From NCBI RefSeq assembly GCF_018613695.1, contig NZ_JAGGPR010000005.1, positions 1 through 64,000 on the forward strand: a DNA stretch of 64,000 nucleotides, given 5' to 3'. This stretch comes from Arthrobacter sp. ISL-95. Its GTDB lineage: Bacteria; Actinomycetota; Actinomycetes; Actinomycetales; Micrococcaceae. The notes below the pieces were generated by a model that was not told the DNA's origin, did not search any database, and saw only the letters and a program-made list of their open reading frames with translations. The translations under genes and the position numbers were made by a program. The number at the start of each line of letters is the position of its first letter. Within the stretch, counting starts at the first letter, position 1. This document shows, in pieces, positions 15,997 through 25,091 of this stretch.

Positions 15997-18276
15997 TCAG
16001 TTCTTATTGCCGTTGCCGTTGTTACCGTTCCCTGAGGAAGGTGCCGGGTTGGGCGCAGTGGACGGCGTGTTCGACGGAGTGTTGTTTCGCTGCGGGGCCG
16101 GAGCTGTACCGAGCAGGTTCGACGGCGGCTGCTGGAACGGATTCGTACCGTACGCAGGTGCCACCGCCAGCATGTAGTTGGTGAACTGAGGGCCGGCGAT
16201 CATGTAACCATCAATGCTCGGGTAGAACTTGCCATTCACTGTCAGGTTGCGTCCATAGCGCGACTGATCAGCCAAGGGATCGCCGAACCAGGAGGCCGTT
16301 GCCAAACCGGAGGTGTAACCGACAACCCAGGTGGAGCCGTTGGAGTCGTTAGTACCGGTCTTGGCAGCCACCGGGAAATTCTTTGAATTCAGAGCCGGGC
16401 GGATCAAGGAACCCGAACCTTCGTCGAGCACCTTCCCCATGGCGTAAGCAACGCCGCGGGCCACTTCAGGTTTCACCGCATCTTTACAGCTGGAGGACTG
16501 AGCCGGAAGCTGGGCACCGGACTGGTCTTTCACCGATGTGATGGCAATGGGCTCGCAGTACTTGCCATCAGCCGCGAATGTTGCAAACGAGGCTGCCATG
16601 GTCAGCGGGGCCGTCTGCGTGGACCCAATCAGATTGGCCAAAGTTGTCATGGGCACTTTGGGATTCGGGTCGGTGATCTTGCCGGTGTCATCCCGGGCGG
16701 GGAGACCACCGTGGATGCCTGTGGCATCTACTATTCCCTGAATTCCGCAGAGATCCACCTGTGCGGCAGAAGCGAAAGTGGCGGTGTTGATCGAGTTCTT
16801 GAGGCCGTAGAGCACCGTCATGTTCCGGTAGTAACCCTCATCGGAGTTTTGAAGGTCGATGGTCCCATTGCTCGCGTCATACCAACCATTTGTCGGCGTG
16901 GGACAGGTGTTTCTCCAGGGGAAATTCTGTGGGTATCTGCGAACGGCCGCGTTGACGTTTTGGTTCATCGACTTACCCTCGTTCAGCCACTGGGCGAACG
17001 TGAAGGGCTTCATCGTAGAGCCAGGCTGGAATCCACCGATGCCGTTGAGGTCGTTTCCTTCAGAATCGAGGACGTCCACATTGAAGTTCTGCGTCTGATC
17101 GAACTTGCCTTCTTGAGGCAGCCAGACCGTGTTCTGGGCCATGCTCACAATCTGGCCGGTGCCCGGCTGCACGGAGACGATCGAGGCGCCCCATTTGTCC
17201 GGGTTGGCACCTGCCGTAGCGTCCACCTGCTGCTGCGCGACGTTCTGGGCCGTCGGATCGAGCGTGGTCTGGATGGTGAGGCCGCCGCGCTGGACCCGCT
17301 TGATGCGCTCTTCCTGGGTATCGCCGTAGGCAGGATCATTGAAGAGCAGGTGGAGCACGTAGTCACAGAAATACGGGGCCATGGTGGCGTAAGCGCAACC
17401 CTGGCGCGCCGGAGTGACCTGCGTGGTGACCGGGGTGGCAACAGCTTCGTCGTATTGGGCCTGGGTGATCTTGCCCTGGTTGACCATGGCGGCGAGCACC
17501 AGGTCGCGGCGCACTTTCGCGTTGTCCGGGTTCGCAATCGGATCGAAGGCCGACGGGCTGTTCACCAAGCCTGCCAGGAGGGCAGCCTGCGGAAGAGTCA
17601 GGTTCTTGGCAGAGGTGCTGAAGAAGAACTTCGAAGCGGCCTCAATGCCGTAGGCGTCGCGGTTGAAGAAGACGATGTTGAGGTAGCCCTCAAGGATCTG
17701 CTCCTTGGAGAACTTCTTCTCCAGGGCGATCGCAAGTTTCATTTCCCGGAGCTTGTCGCCAACTCCCTTGCCGCCACCGTTGAGCTTGACGTCTTCTTCC
17801 CTGTCAGCTGCGACGAGGGATTCGTTGATGACGTTGTTCACGTACTGCTGCGTGATGGTGGACGCACCCTGTTTGTTGCCGCGGGCGGTGCTCACCAGTG
17901 CTCGCATGATGCCGGTGGTGTCAATGCCGCCGTGCTCATAAAAACGGCTGTCCTCGATAGCGATGACAGCGTCCTTGATGAACGGGCTCATTTGATCCAG
18001 CGGAACCTTGGTCCGGTTCTCCGCGTAGATCGAGGCGATCGGCGTACCGTCCTTCGCCAGGATGGTGGTGTTCTGGCTGGGCGGATCCACCTGAAGTTCT
18101 GCCGGCAGAGTGTCAAAGAATTGAATTGAACCACTTGCGGCACTGCCCGAAACGGCGGCTGCGGGGACCAAAAGGCCCGCCACGAGGACGCCACAAATCG
18201 TGCTCACACCAAGGAAGCCTAGAATCTTTCCGAGGGTGGTGGCAGTGTCGAATAGTGGGTTCTTGCGAGTCACCAT
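15997..18276 (-). CDS. ponA: Class A penicillin-binding protein (bifunctional transglycosylase/transpeptidase)
   Basis: This 759-residue envelope enzyme polymerises and crosslinks peptidoglycan. One membrane anchor lies near residues 17-42. The glycosyltransferase 51 domain follows, with AIEDSRFYEHGGID, GASTITQQYVNN and EKKFSKEQILEGYLN. The transpeptidase domain has the active-site GSTMKPF, SIN in LKNSINTA and AAKTGTNDSN. The tail is rich in Pro, Ser, Asn and Gly, ending GNGNNGNGNKN, as in many actinobacterial PBPs. ATG 18276 is selected by a TAAAGT box seven bases upstream, giving a leaderless transcript; the open frame continuing upstream to 18930 is antisense to other genes. Confidence 0.92.
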   Translation of the reverse strand: MVTRKNPLFDTATTLGKILGFLGVSTICGVLVAGLLVPAAAVSGSAASGSIQFFDTLPAELQVDPPSQNTTILAKDGTPIASIYAENRTKVPLDQMSPFIKDAVIAIEDSRFYEHGGIDTTGIMRALVSTARGNKQGASTITQQYVNNVINESLVAADREEDVKLNGGGKGVGDKLREMKLAIALEKKFSKEQILEGYLNIVFFNRDAYGIEAASKFFFSTSAKNLTLPQAALLAGLVNSPSAFDPIANPDNAKVRRDLVLAAMVNQGKITQAQYDEAVATPVTTQVTPARQGCAYATMAPYFCDYVLHLLFNDPAYGDTQEERIKRVQRGGLTIQTTLDPTAQNVAQQQVDATAGANPDKWGASIVSVQPGTGQIVSMAQNTVWLPQEGKFDQTQNFNVDVLDSEGNDLNGIGGFQPGSTMKPFTFAQWLNEGKSMNQNVNAAVRRYPQNFPWRNTCPTPTNGWYDASNGTIDLQNSDEGYYRNMTVLYGLKNSINTATFASAAQVDLCGIQGIVDATGIHGGLPARDDTGKITDPNPKVPMTTLANLIGSTQTAPLTMAASFATFAADGKYCEPIAITSVKDQSGAQLPAQSSSCKDAVKPEVARGVAYAMGKVLDEGSGSLIRPALNSKNFPVAAKTGTNDSNGSTWVVGYTSGLATASWFGDPLADQSRYGRNLTVNGKFYPSIDGYMIAGPQFTNYMLAVAPAYGTNPFQQPPSNLLGTAPAPQRNNTPSNTPSTAPNPAPSSGNGNNGNGNKN

Positions 18277-18283
18277 GTTTTCC

Positions 18284-18306
18284 ACTTTACCGGCAAGGGC
18301 TAGGCT
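18284..18306. promoter_or_regulatory. Back-to-back leaderless promoters for ponA and the DUF4177 gene
   Basis: The minus-strand -10 TAAAGT (18284-18289) lies seven bases from ponA ATG 18276, and the plus-strand -10 TAGGCT (18301-18306) lies seven bases from ATG 18314. The boxes are only 11 bases apart, so the two polymerases cannot both be bound. Confidence 0.5.
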
Positions 18307-18313
18307 TTCTGTC

Positions 18314-18469
18314 ATGACCAAATGGGAGTACGCCACGATTCCGCTCATTATCCACGCTACGAAGCAGATCCTGGACCAGTGGGGCGAGGACGGCTGGGAG
18401 CTCGTCCAGGTCGTCGGTGGACCCGATGGCAAAGGCCTTGTTGCATACCTGAAGAGGGAGAAGCAGTAA
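18314..18469 (+). CDS. Small DUF4177-type protein
   Basis: This 51-residue protein reads MTKWEYATIPLIIHATKQIL and continues with WGEDGWELVQVV. The W-E-Y start and the DGWELV motif are those of DUF4177 proteins, small and conserved in actinobacteria with no known function. It is soluble. It starts directly behind a TAGGCT -10 box, divergent from ponA, and the RidA gene begins two bases after its stop, so both are likely cotranscribed. Conservation of the pair suggests a housekeeping role; nothing more can be stated. Confidence 0.75.
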   Translation: MTKWEYATIPLIIHATKQILDQWGEDGWELVQVVGGPDGKGLVAYLKREKQ

Positions 18470-18471
18470 TC

Positions 18472-19008
18472 ATGACAACCCCCGCAGAAACCACGTCTGC
18501 CGCGGAATCCGGAGCCCCCGCGTCTGCTGTTGAGCAGCGTTTGGCAGAGCTCGGATTGACCCTCCCGGAGGTGGCCGCGCCGGTGGCTGATTACGTACCT
18601 GCCATCGTCTCTGGCAACTATGTCTACACCTCCGGACAGCTGCCGTTTATTAACGGCAAACTCGAAGCTACGGGCAAGGTCTCCCTCGGCGAGTTGGGCG
18701 CGTCCGACGAACCCACCGTTGGTCCGGAAGACGCCAAGCGCTACGCAGCCATCTGTGCCATCAACGCCCTCGCTGCGGTCAAGAGCGTTATCGGCGATCT
18801 TGACCGCGTTACCCGCATCGTCAAGGTGGTGGGCTTCGTATCCTCCGAGTCCACCTTCACCGGCCAGCCCGGCGTGATCAACGGTGCATCGGAGCTTCTC
18901 GGACAGGTCTTCGGCGACGCCGGCAAGCACGCACGCTCCGCTGTCGGCGTTTCTGTCCTGCCGCTCGACTCTCCCGTTGAAGTCGAGCTCATCGCTGAAT
19001 TCAGCTAA
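18472..19008 (+). CDS. RidA (YjgF/YER057c/UK114) family protein
   Basis: This 178-residue protein carries a RidA-like domain after a 40-residue variable N-terminus: SGNYVYTSGQLPFINGKLEA, then AINALAAVKSVIGDLDRVTRIVKVVGFV and a C-terminal HARSAVGVSVLPLDSPVEVELIAEF. RidA proteins hydrolyse reactive enamine/imine intermediates made by PLP enzymes. The canonical RidA arginine (R105 of E. coli/Salmonella type) falls near ARSAVGV, where an arginine is present, but the surrounding motif differs from the deaminating subgroup, so activity is uncertain. It follows the DUF4177 gene by two bases and precedes a Nudix gene. Confidence 0.8.
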   Translation: MTTPAETTSAAESGAPASAVEQRLAELGLTLPEVAAPVADYVPAIVSGNYVYTSGQLPFINGKLEATGKVSLGELGASDEPTVGPEDAKRYAAICAINALAAVKSVIGDLDRVTRIVKVVGFVSSESTFTGQPGVINGASELLGQVFGDAGKHARSAVGVSVLPLDSPVEVELIAEFS

Positions 19009-19025
19009 GGAACCGGTTCACCCAA

Positions 19026-19937
19026 TTGCCGCAGCTTGCCCGCCGTCTGTTTGTACTGCCCCCGGAACTCGAAGGGGCAGCACGAAACTGGCTTGAGCTT
19101 GGCGAACGGACCCCCAGGGCCGCCCGCTACGCTTCCTCCGTTGTGTTGTTGCGCGATTCGCCCACCGGCTTGGAAACCTGGCTTGGATACAGGCCAGGTT
19201 CCTCGCCGTTGGGCGTCGTCGCGTTCCCGGGCGGATCTCTGGACCCGTCCGACGACGACCCCGTAGGTTGGTTGGGCCCCTCACCTCAGCATTGGGCTGA
19301 GCAAATGGGAACGGACGACGTCGGGCTCGCCCGCCGTCACGTGGTGGGCGCCATCCGTGAACTCTTCGAAGAAACGGGAGTCCTGCTCGCAGGCCCCGAC
19401 CCTTCCTCCACCGTTGAATCGAACTCCACCATTGACTGGATGCGCGCCCGCGAAGCCGTGGCCGCCCAGGAGAAGTCCTTCACGGAGATGCTTTCCAAGC
19501 GCGGACTGTCCCTCCGCACGGACCTCCTGAAACCCTTGGTGAACTGGCTCAGCCCGGACTTTGCCCATGCGCGTTTCAACACGCGGTACTTCGCAGCCAC
19601 CGTCCCTGTGAACCAGCAGCCCAGCATCCTGGGCAGCAAGGGTGTGTGGGGCCGCTGGGTGTGTGCCGCCCAAGCCATCACCATGCGGGACACCCCAGCA
19701 CTCGGTGACGAAGTGGGCCAGGAAAACACCGTGGGCCTCAAGCTCGGCCAGCTCCTGGTGCCGGGCTCGGAAATCATGCTCGAAAAGATGGCCAACGCCA
19801 ACGGCTGCATCGCGTACCTGAGCTACAAGCGCAAAGCTCACGTGTACCAAGCGAAACTGGTGGACGAGGGCGGAATCCTCATGCTCGAGGTCGAAGCCGC
19901 CCGTACCGTAGCCGGAGAGCCCCAGCGCGAACGCTAG
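19026..19937 (+). CDS. Nudix hydrolase with an expanded Nudix box (NUDT19-like)
   Basis: This 303-residue protein has FPGGSLDPSD followed, after an insertion of about 40 residues, by the core REIFEETG-type motif (RELFEETGVLL). The split arrangement is seen in NUDT19/CoA-diphosphatase-like Nudix proteins. It should cleave a nucleoside diphosphate linked to another moiety, possibly coenzyme A esters. The start is uncertain: TTG 19026 gives the longest frame, with AGGAA somewhat far upstream. It runs in the same direction as the DUF4177 and RidA genes. One palindromic repeat of family C begins one base after the stop. Confidence 0.75.
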   Translation: MPQLARRLFVLPPELEGAARNWLELGERTPRAARYASSVVLLRDSPTGLETWLGYRPGSSPLGVVAFPGGSLDPSDDDPVGWLGPSPQHWAEQMGTDDVGLARRHVVGAIRELFEETGVLLAGPDPSSTVESNSTIDWMRAREAVAAQEKSFTEMLSKRGLSLRTDLLKPLVNWLSPDFAHARFNTRYFAATVPVNQQPSILGSKGVWGRWVCAAQAITMRDTPALGDEVGQENTVGLKLGQLLVPGSEIMLEKMANANGCIAYLSYKRKAHVYQAKLVDEGGILMLEVEAARTVAGEPQRER

Positions 19938-19977
19938 GTCCGGTCCCTCTCTCACATCCCTCGGGTTTGAGCCGGAC
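19938..19977. repeat. Repeat family C, single copy in hairpin form
   Basis: GTCCGG and CCGGAC form a 6 bp stem enclosing a 22-base sequence (19944-19965) that is the exact reverse complement of the core of the tandem repeats at 22705-22819. It lies between the convergent Nudix and aroQ genes. Confidence 0.75.
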
Positions 19978-19998
19978 GCTCGCTCACCCGTGGAAACG

Positions 19999-20463
19999 TC
20001 AGACCGAGTCCGCCAAGTAATCGATGGCCAGTTTGTATCCGAGCACACCCGCGCCCACGATGATCGCGTTGCACACGCCCGACAGGTATGAGTGGTGGCG
20101 GAACTCTTCCCGCTGGTGCACGTTGGTGATGTGAACCTCGACGGCGGGCAGCTGCACAGCCGCCAGGGCGTCACGAAGTGCCACGGACGTATGCGTATAA
20201 GCGCCGGCGTTGATCACAATTCCGACGGCGGTGCCTCGTGCTGCGTGGATGGCATCCAGGAGGTCGCCCTCATGGTTGGACTGAACGCAGTCAACGGTGA
20301 AACCGTGGGCGACCGCTGCGCTCATGGCCAGCTGCTCCACATCAGCCAGGGTGGACGTGCCGTACTTCTCAGGTTCGCGGGTGCCCAAAAGGTTCAGGTT
20401 GGGGCCGTTGATCACAAGGATGGTGCCGCGGCCGGTTTCGGTGGCGGAAGTGGCTTCAGTCAT
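19999..20463 (-). CDS. aroQ: Type II 3-dehydroquinate dehydratase
   Basis: This 154-residue enzyme dehydrates 3-dehydroquinate in the shikimate pathway (or quinate breakdown). Family hallmarks are [18 protein letters not shown] with the catalytic tyrosine region, [31 protein letters not shown] and [20 protein letters not shown]. The ATG at 20463 leaves a short N-terminal tail [13 protein letters not shown] before the fold. It is isolated from other aro genes here, upstream of nothing but an intergenic hairpin repeat. The region 20464-20557 upstream contains no clear promoter that I can name. Confidence 0.95.
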   Translation of the reverse strand: MTEATSATETGRGTILVINGPNLNLLGTREPEKYGTSTLADVEQLAMSAAVAHGFTVDCVQSNHEGDLLDAIHAARGTAVGIVINAGAYTHTSVALRDALAAVQLPAVEVHITNVHQREEFRHHSYLSGVCNAIIVGAGVLGYKLAIDYLADSV

Positions 20464-20557
20464 GGCTCCCAATCTATAGCGGTGTCTGAGCGTGCGGGAA
20501 TTGTGCTCGCTCCGTGAGCAGGGGGCGCCGGAAAACACCCACGATGCGGAAGACGCC

Positions 20558-21742
20558 TTACTTACGGGTGCACTGACCGGCCGAAACGGGGCTGCTGAGG
20601 CCGGGAGCCTGCGCAGCCACCGGTTCCAGGTCCTCCATGGTGAGGGCGAAGCCCAGGGCAGCATCAGTCGTGGTTTTGGCAAAGATCAGCCCGGCCACCT
20701 GTCCCTGCATGGTCAGCAACGGGCCCCCGGAGTTGCCCGGCTGGACATCGCCCGCCAGCCTGTAGACCTGCTCTGGCGAAGGATTGTTGCCGTAAATATC
20801 CGGAACCAGAATGGTCGAAATACCTTGAACAGAGGCTGGCTTGGACTGGAACGGACCGCCGTGCGGGTACCCGGCGAACGCGGCCGGGCTACCGGCCGGA
20901 AGGTCGGCGCTGAGGGGAAGCGGACTGGACTGCAGCCCATCCACGGCTAGGACGGCGATGTCCCGCTGGGAGTCGAAGTAGACCACCCGACCCGGCAACG
21001 CGCCGCCGTCGGGAACTTCCACCACCGGTTGCGACACGCCTGCCACAACGTGCGCATTGGTGACGACGCGCCCGGGCGAGACAACAAATCCTGAGCCGGT
21101 TTGGTTCTGCCCGCATTCGAACGCGGTGCCGGCGATCTTTAGGACGGACTCGGCGGCCTGATTCAGGGCAGGAGTGTCGGTTGACTCGTTGGGAACAGGC
21201 ACCGGTGTGACTGGTCCGATGCCCTCAATGAGTTTGGGGATGCCGTCGCCGATCACCGTGGACCGCAGCTGGGCCATGGTGCTCTTGACGGGCGTGGGAG
21301 TCAGGTTGTCGATGTAGCGAATGACGCGCGACTCCGCGAGCTGCTGAGACACGAACGGCACGCCCAGGGAACTGATGCTGAACGCCAGCATGGACATCAC
21401 CAGCGCCGCCACCACCACGCTCACCACGCCGCCGATCAAACGATCCACGGCGTGCAACGGCTTGATTCGCACAGCGTGGCGGACTTTTCGCCCGATCATG
21501 GTTCCAAGGCCGTGCCCCAAGGCGATAAGAACGACGGCGGCACCCACCGTGGCGGTGAGCCTCCAACCGCTGTCGGTCACCCAGCCGCTGACGAGCGGGA
21601 CTGCCATGAACGCCGCAATGGCGCCGACGATGAATCCCGCGATTCCACCAAGTGTGACCATGAAGCCATTGCGGAGGCCATAGATCAGGTAGGACAGGAG
21701 CATCAAAATCAATGCCAAATCCAATATCGTCAAGCCAAACAC
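20558..21742 (-). CDS. marP: MarP-type membrane serine protease (CvpA domain plus trypsin-like domain)
   Basis: This 394-residue protein has four N-terminal membrane segments of CvpA/colicin-V-production type (about residues 5-160) and a periplasmic trypsin-like domain. The triad is visible as TNAHVV (His), [10 protein letters not shown] (Asp) and [13 protein letters not shown] (Ser). In mycobacteria MarP is needed for acid resistance by processing a peptidoglycan hydrolase. Two cysteines (FECGQN and the C-terminal GQCTRK) could form the stabilising disulphide known for MarP. GTG 21742 is preferred since AGGAG lies five bases upstream; a TTG three bases earlier is also open. Confidence 0.88.
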   Translation of the reverse strand: MFGLTILDLALILMLLSYLIYGLRNGFMVTLGGIAGFIVGAIAAFMAVPLVSGWVTDSGWRLTATVGAAVVLIALGHGLGTMIGRKVRHAVRIKPLHAVDRLIGGVVSVVVAALVMSMLAFSISSLGVPFVSQQLAESRVIRYIDNLTPTPVKSTMAQLRSTVIGDGIPKLIEGIGPVTPVPVPNESTDTPALNQAAESVLKIAGTAFECGQNQTGSGFVVSPGRVVTNAHVVAGVSQPVVEVPDGGALPGRVVYFDSQRDIAVLAVDGLQSSPLPLSADLPAGSPAAFAGYPHGGPFQSKPASVQGISTILVPDIYGNNPSPEQVYRLAGDVQPGNSGGPLLTMQGQVAGLIFAKTTTDAALGFALTMEDLEPVAAQAPGLSSPVSAGQCTRK

Positions 21743-21895
21743 CAATGCTCCTCATAGCCGGGTAGCGCCAATTCTAGATGTCCACCCTGACAGCAAACCG
21801 TTAGTCCGGTCACGGAAAGGAGCCGTTAATACCGCTGTGAAAGGCTTCAGAGTGGGCAGGATGCCCCGAAAACCGCGCCATTTCAGCGTTTCACG

Positions 21896-21911
21896 TGCCA
21901 AGTACGTCACA
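21896..21911. promoter_or_regulatory. Possible autoregulatory Crp site
   Basis: TGCCA-N6-TCACA has one perfect half site and a 3 of 5 match in the other, 65 bases before the crp start. The 231 bp region 21746-21976 serves marP and crp divergently; no other element is clear. Confidence 0.3.
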
Positions 21912-21976
21912 GAAGCTTAAAAATTCTGAAACAATGGCCTGAGCGCCACGACCGAAACTTATATTCAGGAGATTTC

Positions 21977-22654
21977 ATGGACATCGAGGTATTGCGCCGC
22001 GCACCCCTCTTCGCCACCCTTGACGACGACGCATTCCGCTTGCTGACGGACGAACTCACCGAGGTGGACCTTTCACGCGGGGCTTCGGTGTTCCGCGAAG
22101 GCGACCAGGGTGACCAGCTCTACTTCATCGTTTCCGGCAAGGTAAAGCTTGGCCGCACGTCCCCCGACGGCCGCGAGTCGCTTCTGGCCATCCTCGGCCC
22201 GGGTGAGCTCTTCGGCGAAATGGCGTTGTTTGACCCCAGCCCGCGTACCGCCACGGCCACCGCCGTTTCGGAAACCCGTCTGGCCGGCCTCAAGAACGAG
22301 AGCCTCAACGCCCTGCTCCGCACGCGTCCTGAGGTTTCCGCGCAGCTGCTGCAGGCTCTGGCCCGCCGTCTTCGCCGGACCAACGACTCCCTCTCCGACC
22401 TCGTCTTCTCCGACGTCCCTGGCCGTGTAGCCAAGGCCCTCCTGGATCTCGCTGACCGCTTCGGCCGCCCCGCCACCGACGGCGTCCTGGTAGCCCACGA
22501 GCTCACGCAGGAAGAACTGGCCCAGCTGGTGGGCGCTTCCCGCGAGACCGTCAACAAGGCACTGGCCGAGTTCGTCCAGCGTGGATGGCTCCGCCTGGAA
22601 GCCCGCGCCGTGGTGATTCTGGACATGCAGCGCCTTCGCCAGCGCTCACGCTAA
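21977..22654 (+). CDS. crp: Crp/Fnr family cAMP-binding regulator (Crp/GlxR-like)
   Basis: This 225-residue global regulator starts at ATG 21977 behind AGGAG. The N-terminal cyclic-nucleotide domain contains GDQGDQLYFIVSGKVKLG and GELFGEMALFDPSPRTATA, the phosphate-binding cassette with E and R for cAMP. The C-terminal winged helix contains LTQEELAQLVGASRETVNKAL. It matches the actinobacterial Crp/GlxR (Rv3676) type. Crp-like sites occur before gdhA, dctA, acs and the NCS1 operon within this window. It is divergent from marP and ends in a strong terminator. Confidence 0.92.
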   Translation: MDIEVLRRAPLFATLDDDAFRLLTDELTEVDLSRGASVFREGDQGDQLYFIVSGKVKLGRTSPDGRESLLAILGPGELFGEMALFDPSPRTATATAVSETRLAGLKNESLNALLRTRPEVSAQLLQALARRLRRTNDSLSDLVFSDVPGRVAKALLDLADRFGRPATDGVLVAHELTQEELAQLVGASRETVNKALAEFVQRGWLRLEARAVVILDMQRLRQRSR

Positions 22655-22666
22655 ACAGCTTCGAAA

Positions 22667-22700
22667 AAGCCGCCCCGGTGTTCGCCGGGGCGGCTTCTTT
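22667..22700 (+). terminator. crp terminator
   Basis: A perfect 12 bp GC-rich stem (22667-22678 with 22685-22696) with a TGTTCG loop is followed by CTTTCATT. Confidence 0.8.
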
Positions 22701-22704
22701 CATT

Positions 22705-22819
22705 GAAGCCCGAGGGATGTGAGAGAGGGACGGCCGGAAGCCCGAGGGATGTGAGAGAGGGACGGCCGGAAGCCCGAGGGATGTGAGAGAGGGACGGCCG
22801 GAAGCCCGAGGGATGTGAG
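22705..22819. repeat. Tandem repeat of family C (3.6 copies of 32 bp)
   Basis: Units start at 22705, 22737, 22769 and 22801; the first three are identical and the fourth breaks off after 19 bases. Each ends in CGGCCG, so neighbouring units can pair. The core CCCGAGGGATGTGAGAGAGG also occurs, inverted, at 19944-19965. The repeats lie between the convergent crp and permease genes and create spurious open frames. Confidence 0.9.
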
Positions 22820-22852
22820 TGGGCGTCGGATTCAGACGGGGCGACTGGCAGG

Positions 22853-24223
22853 TTACGAATCCATGTTCGCGTAGCGCTCGGGGCGGGCCAGCACCTGGCT
22901 GATCTGCGCCGTTCCCGCGGCAACAGCCAGCCGGACCAGCAGGAAGCCAGCGGCGAACACCCCGCCGATGGTCAGGAACACCACGGGCTGGGTTAGCAGC
23001 ACGGCACCCGTGAGCGGCAGGACCAAGGCGGCAGCCGCGGCAGCTGAAATGCCCGCCACCAGGAACAGGGGCGACATCACGGCTTTGACCCTCGCTGCCA
23101 CCATGAGTTTTTGCGGCATTCCTACGCGGTCCAGTGCCACCAGGGTGGAAGCCCTGTCCAGCACGGCAGCAGCCTGGTTCACGCCTGCGGAACAGGCAAC
23201 CATGAGGAACGAGCCCAGCAGAGTGATCATCACCCCGGTGTTGATGTCCCTGACCAGCAGCGTAGCTTCGGCATCGCCGCTGGTGCCCATGGTGTCGGCC
23301 ACCGCCATGCCGACACCCACGAACACCCCAACAAAACTGGTCATCGCGACGCCCCCAACTTGCCGCCACGATTCTTTGGGGCTCTCCAGCACGGTCCGCG
23401 CGGCCAGCAGTTGCTCAGGCTTCTTGGCGTGCTTGAGTTGCGAGGACGCCCGCAGCCGCAGGATCCACGGTCCCATGAGGTTCAACGCCAGCAGTGCAAG
23501 CCCGAAGCAACCGCCCATCACCGCGATGATCACAATGAACGCGCCGAAGCTGCTGAGCATCCCCATCGCCACCACTCCAACAACCACCACCACAGCTGCG
23601 ACGAGTCCGCGAACCCAGTGCGCGCCGTCGGCCGTTTGCCGGGTCCGGACGCCCAGCGGCGTCACCACAACTTTCCGAAGCCCCAGCGCGGCACTGGCTG
23701 CGGCAAGGACACAGACGGCCAGGACACAGCCGAGAATGGAAGGCACCGACAGCCACGCATGGCTTCCAATTGCTTGTCCCCGGAACTGGATCAACCCCAG
23801 GAACGGCGCCACGCAGGCGTAGAGCCCCGCGCCGGCCACTGCTCCCACGGCCGCGAGGACGGTTGACTCTATGACGGTCATCCAGACCACCGTGGCGCTG
23901 TTGGCGCCCAGCAACCGCAAGGAAGCCAAACGGTCATCACGACGGCGGGCGGCGAGTCGGGCGGCCGAGGCGCCGAGCGTCAACAAAGGGATGATCAGCA
24001 GCACCATGGCGACCACGGCCAAGGCCTGGTAGGTGCCAGCGATGTCGTCGGACCAGGACCAGAAAACCTGTGAACCACCGGCAACGGTGAGCAGCAGGGC
24101 CGTGACCGTCCCGAAGGCGAGGATGGGGAGCCCGGCGTCGCGAAGACCGGCTTCCCGGAAGCTGCTCCCGTTGCTTCGGGCCAGATACGGTGTGAGGCGC
24201 AGGGCCATGGAGAGGCTAGACAT
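22853..24223 (-). CDS. FtsX-like ABC transporter permease
   Basis: This 456-residue protein has about ten hydrophobic segments and two FtsX-type halves, with the family feature LAARRRDDRLASLRLLGAN after the third helix and a second copy in STLVALDRVGMPQKLMVAARVK. It forms the membrane part of a MacB/BceB-like ABC complex that moves lipids or peptides, or senses antimicrobial peptides. ATG 24223 overlaps the end of the ATPase gene by 8 bases, so the two are translationally coupled. No two-component system is adjacent. Substrate unknown. Confidence 0.82.
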   Translation of the reverse strand: MSSLSMALRLTPYLARSNGSSFREAGLRDAGLPILAFGTVTALLLTVAGGSQVFWSWSDDIAGTYQALAVVAMVLLIIPLLTLGASAARLAARRRDDRLASLRLLGANSATVVWMTVIESTVLAAVGAVAGAGLYACVAPFLGLIQFRGQAIGSHAWLSVPSILGCVLAVCVLAAASAALGLRKVVVTPLGVRTRQTADGAHWVRGLVAAVVVVVGVVAMGMLSSFGAFIVIIAVMGGCFGLALLALNLMGPWILRLRASSQLKHAKKPEQLLAARTVLESPKESWRQVGGVAMTSFVGVFVGVGMAVADTMGTSGDAEATLLVRDINTGVMITLLGSFLMVACSAGVNQAAAVLDRASTLVALDRVGMPQKLMVAARVKAVMSPLFLVAGISAAAAAALVLPLTGAVLLTQPVVFLTIGGVFAAGFLLVRLAVAAGTAQISQVLARPERYANMDS

Positions 24224-25007
24224 TGTAGGCACCCTTGAAGTTGGAAGCTGCCTGCGTGCCCGGGGCTGCCTGGCTGGACGGTGCCTGGCCGGCTTGCGCT
24301 GGAAGGTTGGAAGCCGACATGGAGTTTCCGGTGTCTGCCACGATCCGGCCATCGCGCAACTCCACAACGCGTTCGCAGCGGGCAGCGACGTTGGGATCGT
24401 GAGTGACCACCAGAAGCGTCCGCCCGTTCGCGGCCACTGAGTGGAGTAGTACGTCCAGGACTTCGTTGGAGGTGGCCGAATCCAAGGCTCCGGTGGGCTC
24501 GTCGGCGAACACCACCCGGGCGCCGGTAACCTGGGCGCGGGCAATGGCAACGCGCTGCACCTGTCCGCCCGAGAGTTCGCCCAAGCGGCGTTGTTCCATT
24601 CCTGCCAAACCTAAGGCCGCCAACCATTCGGCGGCCCTGTTCTCTGAAATGGTGCGGTCCGTGCCATTTAGCATGAGGGCCAGCGCCACGTTTTCCAAGG
24701 CAGTGAGCTCTGGAAGCAACATGCCCTGCTGGAAGACAAAACCGAACTCCTCGCGCCGCAACCGGGACAATGCAGCATCTCCCAAGGTGTCCAGCCGCAA
24801 AGGCGAAGACGGAGTGTTCAAGGTGATGGCACCGGCGTCGGGCCTCAAAATTCCGGCGAGGCAGTGCAAAAGGGTGGTCTTACCGGAGCCTGATGGGCCG
24901 ATGATCGCAATGGACTGGCCGGCATTCGCTGTGAAGTCGACATGGTCCAAGGCGATGCTGCCGGGGTAGTGCTTGGTGAGCTGCTGGGCGTGGAGGATGG
25001 CGTTCAT
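24216..25007 (-). CDS. ABC transporter ATPase of the LolD/MacB/BceA type
   Basis: This 263-residue ATPase has Walker A GPSGSGKTT, the Q-loop in FVFQQGMLLPELT, signature LSGGQVQRVAIARA, Walker B VVFADEPTGALD and the switch VVTHD. The DEPTGALDS motif marks the family that works with FtsX-type permeases. It powers the downstream permease. The last 30 residues are Ala/Gln/Ser-rich and not part of the fold. ATG 25007 is chosen because the fold begins MNAILHAQQLTKHYPG; an earlier in-frame start is possible. Confidence 0.88.
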   Translation of the reverse strand: MNAILHAQQLTKHYPGSIALDHVDFTANAGQSIAIIGPSGSGKTTLLHCLAGILRPDAGAITLNTPSSPLRLDTLGDAALSRLRREEFGFVFQQGMLLPELTALENVALALMLNGTDRTISENRAAEWLAALGLAGMEQRRLGELSGGQVQRVAIARAQVTGARVVFADEPTGALDSATSNEVLDVLLHSVAANGRTLLVVTHDPNVAARCERVVELRDGRIVADTGNSMSASNLPAQAGQAPSSQAAPGTQAASNFKGAYNV

Positions 25008-25091
25008 ATATCCAGCATCCCCAAACGTCCCCTGCCGCGGCATCAGTCCCGCGGCTGAACTCTGCGGGCCGGACTCCACCCGGGGTATGAG

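Noticed and set aside
18277..18930. The ponA frame stays open upstream to 18930, giving a 977-residue protein
   Set aside because: The extension is antisense to the DUF4177 and RidA genes and lacks PBP homology; the conserved N-terminus and a -10 box place the start at 18276.
22705..22819. CRISPR array
   Set aside because: The 32 bp units are directly contiguous, with no spacers, and no cas genes are present.
22551..23369. Open frames on the minus strand over the tandem repeats and the permease 3' end
   Set aside because: They arise from repeat translation and from the shadow of the permease gene; no domain or ribosome site supports them.
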